A stretch of 64,000 bases of DNA from Phycobacter azelaicus (GTDB lineage Bacteria > Pseudomonadota > Alphaproteobacteria > Rhodobacterales > Rhodobacteraceae). Below are positions 61,844 through 64,000 of the stretch, piece by piece. The position numbers and the translations under genes are program-made. The stretch's first letter is position 1, and every line of letters starts with the position of its first letter. The notes under the pieces are model-generated. The model saw only the letters and a program-made list of their open reading frames with translations. It was not told where the DNA came from and searched no databases. The stretch is taken from contig NZ_WKFH01000003.1 of NCBI RefSeq assembly GCF_014884385.1, forward strand, positions 3,318,001 to 3,382,000. The letters run 5' to 3'.

Positions 61844-64000
61844 CTGAGTTTACGCTTTCCAAGGACGCCGACGGCGTTGCAACCATCACCTGGGACGTGC
61901 CCGGCAAGACCATGAACGTGATGTCCTTTGATGGGCTCATGGAGCTGGAAGCCGCCATCGACGACGCCTTGGCAGACGATGCGGTCAAGGGCATCGTGAT
62001 CACCTCGGGCAAGGAAGGCTCCTTTGCCGGTGGCATGGACCTGAATCTGCTCGCAGTGATGAAGGAAGAAGCCGGAGATGACCCTGCGCGCGGCGTCTTT
62101 GACGGCATCATGAAAATGCACGCCCTTCTGCGCAAGATCGAGCTGGCGGGCATGGACCCCAAGACCAAAAAGGGCGGCAAGCCGATTGCAACCGCCCTGC
62201 CCGGCACCGCAGCCGGCATCGGTATGGAGCTGCCACTGGCCACGCATCGCATCTTTGCCGCCGAGAACCCCAAGGCGAAATACGGCCTGCCGGAAATCAT
62301 GGTAGGTATCTTCCCCGGCGCCGGCGGCACCACCCGCATGGTGCGCAAGGTGGGCGCGATCGCTGCCGCCCCCTTGCTGCTTGAAGGCAAGATGCTGGAT
62401 GTCAAAAAGGCAAAAGGCGCGGGCTACATCGATGAGATCGCAGCCGATCCCGTCGCCGCTGCCAAGGAATGGGTGCTCGCTGCCAAGAACGTGGACCTGG
62501 TGAAACCCTGGGATGCCAAGGGCTACAAGATGCCCGGCGGCGCGCCTTACCACCCGGCGGGTTTCATGAATTTCGTCGGCGCTTCGGCAATGATCAACGG
62601 CAAGACGCAAGGCGCCTTCCCGGCGGCCAAGGCGCTTCTATCAGCAGTCTATGAAGGCGCACTGGTCGATTTCGACACCGCATTGAAGATCGAGGCCCGC
62701 TGGTTCACCTCTGTCATCATGAACCCGTCGTCCGGCGCCATGATCCGCTCGCTGTTCCTCAACAAGGAAGCCTTGGAGAAAGGCGCGGTACGCCCGAAGG
62801 ATGTGCCCGATCAGCGCGTCAAGAAACTCGGCGTTCTGGGTGCCGGCATGATGGGCGCGGGCATCGCGCTGGTCTCGGCCCAGGCCGGTATGGAAGTGGT
62901 CCTGGTAGACCGCGATCAGGCCGCAGCCGACAAGGGCAAGGCCTATACCGAAGCTTACCTGGACAAGGGTATGAAGCGCGGCAAGGTCACAGCCGAAAAG
63001 AAAGAGGCGATGCTGGGCCTGATCAATGCGACCCCTGATCTGGAAGCGCTAAAAGGCTGCGATCTGATTATCGAAGCGGTATTCGAGGATCCCGGCGTCA
63101 AGGCCGAGATGACCCAGAAGGTCGAGGCGATCATTCCCGAAGATTGCATCTTTGCCTCCAACACCTCGACGCTGCCGATCACCGATCTTGCCAAGGCCTC
63201 AAGCCGCCCCGAGCAGTTCATCGGCATCCACTTCTTCTCTCCGGTCGAGAAGATGCTGCTGGTGGAAATCATCAAGGGCAAGGAAACTGGTGATCGCGCC
63301 GTGGCCAAGGCGCTGGATTATGTGCGCCAGATCCGCAAGACCCCCATCGTGGTCAACGATGCGCGGTTCTTCTACGCCAACCGCTGCATCATCCCTTACA
63401 TCAACGAAGGTCTGCGCATGATCACCGAAGGCGTCTCGCCCGTGTTGATCGACAATGCGGCGCGTCAGCTGGGCTTCCCGGTGGGTCCGATCCAGCTCAA
63501 CGACGAGACCTCTATCGATCTGGGGGCCAAGATCGCCCGCGCCACCAAGGCCGCCATGGGCGATGCCTACCCCGAAAGCCCCGCAGACGATCTGATTTTC
63601 TGGCTTGAGGATCTGGGCCGCCTGGGGCGCAAATCCAATGCCGGCTTCTTTGACTATGATGAAAAGGGCAAGCGGGTCGAGTATTGGAAGGGCATGCAGG
63701 AGAAGTATCCACTGGCCGAAGATCAGCCCGACCTGATCGAAGTGCAGGAACGCCTGATGTTCGCACAGGTTCTGGAGGCCGTGCGCGCTCTCGAAGAAGG
63801 TGTTCTGATGGACATCCGCGAAGGCGATGTGGGCGCGATCCTGGCCTGGGGTTTTGCGCCCTGGTCCGGTGGTCCGCTGAGCTGGCTCGACATCATCGGC
63901 ACGCCCTATGCCGCGGAACGCTGTGATCAGCTGACCGAGGCCTATGGCGAACGCTTCGCCTGCCCGCCGCTGCTGCGGGAAATGGCGGAAAAGGGCCAAA
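61840..64000 (+). CDS. fadJ: 3-hydroxyacyl-CoA dehydrogenase/enoyl-CoA hydratase, incomplete at window end
   Basis: At least 720 codons are open and the frame leaves the window at its right edge, probably within 15 codons of its end given the usual length. An N-terminal crotonase domain (residues about 1-190) carries the two active Glu regions (GIGMELPLATH, GLPEIMVGIFPGAGG). A Rossmann NAD domain starts at KLGVLGAGMMGAGIA near 327, and the 3HCDH C-terminal domains contain FIGIHFFSPVEKM and NDARFFYANR. It carries out hydration and the second oxidation of beta-oxidation. The start overlaps the cupin stop by 4 nt. Confidence 0.95.
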   Translation, partial: MTEFTLSKDADGVATITWDVPGKTMNVMSFDGLMELEAAIDDALADDAVKGIVITSGKEGSFAGGMDLNLLAVMKEEAGDDPARGVFDGIMKMHALLRKIELAGMDPKTKKGGKPIATALPGTAAGIGMELPLATHRIFAAENPKAKYGLPEIMVGIFPGAGGTTRMVRKVGAIAAAPLLLEGKMLDVKKAKGAGYIDEIAADPVAAAKEWVLAAKNVDLVKPWDAKGYKMPGGAPYHPAGFMNFVGASAMINGKTQGAFPAAKALLSAVYEGALVDFDTALKIEARWFTSVIMNPSSGAMIRSLFLNKEALEKGAVRPKDVPDQRVKKLGVLGAGMMGAGIALVSAQAGMEVVLVDRDQAAADKGKAYTEAYLDKGMKRGKVTAEKKEAMLGLINATPDLEALKGCDLIIEAVFEDPGVKAEMTQKVEAIIPEDCIFASNTSTLPITDLAKASSRPEQFIGIHFFSPVEKMLLVEIIKGKETGDRAVAKALDYVRQIRKTPIVVNDARFFYANRCIIPYINEGLRMITEGVSPVLIDNAARQLGFPVGPIQLNDETSIDLGAKIARATKAAMGDAYPESPADDLIFWLEDLGRLGRKSNAGFFDYDEKGKRVEYWKGMQEKYPLAEDQPDLIEVQERLMFAQVLEAVRALEEGVLMDIREGDVGAILAWGFAPWSGGPLSWLDIIGTPYAAERCDQLTEAYGERFACPPLLREMAEKGQ

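Noticed and set aside
1..64000. Mobile elements, integrases and CRISPR arrays
   Set aside because: No transposase, terminal inverted repeats or regularly spaced repeats were seen in any part of the window.

Overview
The window is a dense stretch of alphaproteobacterial chromosome, almost certainly from the Roseobacter group of the Rhodobacterales (Ruegeria/Phaeobacter type). The evidence is a DMSP demethylase gene (dmdA) paired with acuI and a GntR regulator, a two-piece permuted tmRNA with the tag ANDNRAPVALAA, the ATP synthase inhibitor zeta (DUF1476), the trgA-trgB-cysK order known from Rhodobacter, and a gene-transfer-agent head-spike pair. GC is high throughout, gene spacing is tight, and 4-nt start/stop overlaps are common. 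I see no insertion sequences, integrases or CRISPR arrays.

Layout. 1-2.1 kb: the N-terminal part of a large secreted LamG/RTX calcium-binding protein, reading off the left edge, followed by an 0.8-kb AT-richer spacer. 3-11 kb, minus strand: trgA-trgB-cysK and a large MscS-type channel, then photolyase and a cysteine-desulfurase-like aminotransferase. 11-14.2 kb: acuI and dmdA (DMSP demethylation and acryloyl-CoA reduction) divergent from a FadR-type regulator, with a near-perfect palindrome between them. 14.2-20.6 kb, mostly plus strand: tmRNA, two paralogous SnoaL-like proteins, ChrA, the SspB adaptor of ClpXP, a secreted protein, then fumC with two coupled small genes. 20.6-28.3 kb: cytochrome P450 and a membrane alpha/beta hydrolase, ccdA, tusA, a DUF4440 protein, and RNase E with a long leader. 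28.4-33.3 kb, minus: purC-purS-purQ followed by dctB-dctD, where DctD has lost the sigma-54 contact motif. 33.5-40.2 kb: ATPase zeta, an MprF-like lipid aminoacyltransferase, and a homocysteine methyltransferase, corrinoid protein and DUF1638 group that looks like part of a split methionine synthase. 40.2-46.1 kb: GST and a WYL regulator, SufE, a lipoprotein, RNase D, purM-purN and a CAU tRNA. 46.1-50.3 kb: the head-spike pair (ghsA/ghsB-like) and a periplasmic 5'-nucleotidase. 50.5-54.9 kb: DUF952-DUF1330-pyrD-arsC chained by 4-nt overlaps, a MATE pump and two PaaI thioesterases. 55-64 kb: two related MerR regulators and a beta-oxidation operon (two acyl-CoA dehydrogenases, GST, thiolase, cupin, FadJ-type multifunctional enzyme), which runs off the right edge.

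The strongest themes are sulfur and one-carbon metabolism (dmdA/acuI, cysK, split MetH, tusA, sufE), acyl-CoA metabolism, and purine synthesis. No single undescribed system stands out with certainty. The observations most worth following are the palindromic operator at the dmdA promoter, the degenerate DctD, the methyltransferase/corrinoid/DUF1638 cluster, the unlinked head-spike genes, and the MerR pair with a LiuR-like site. All functional statements come from reading motifs by eye and from family knowledge; no database search was run.
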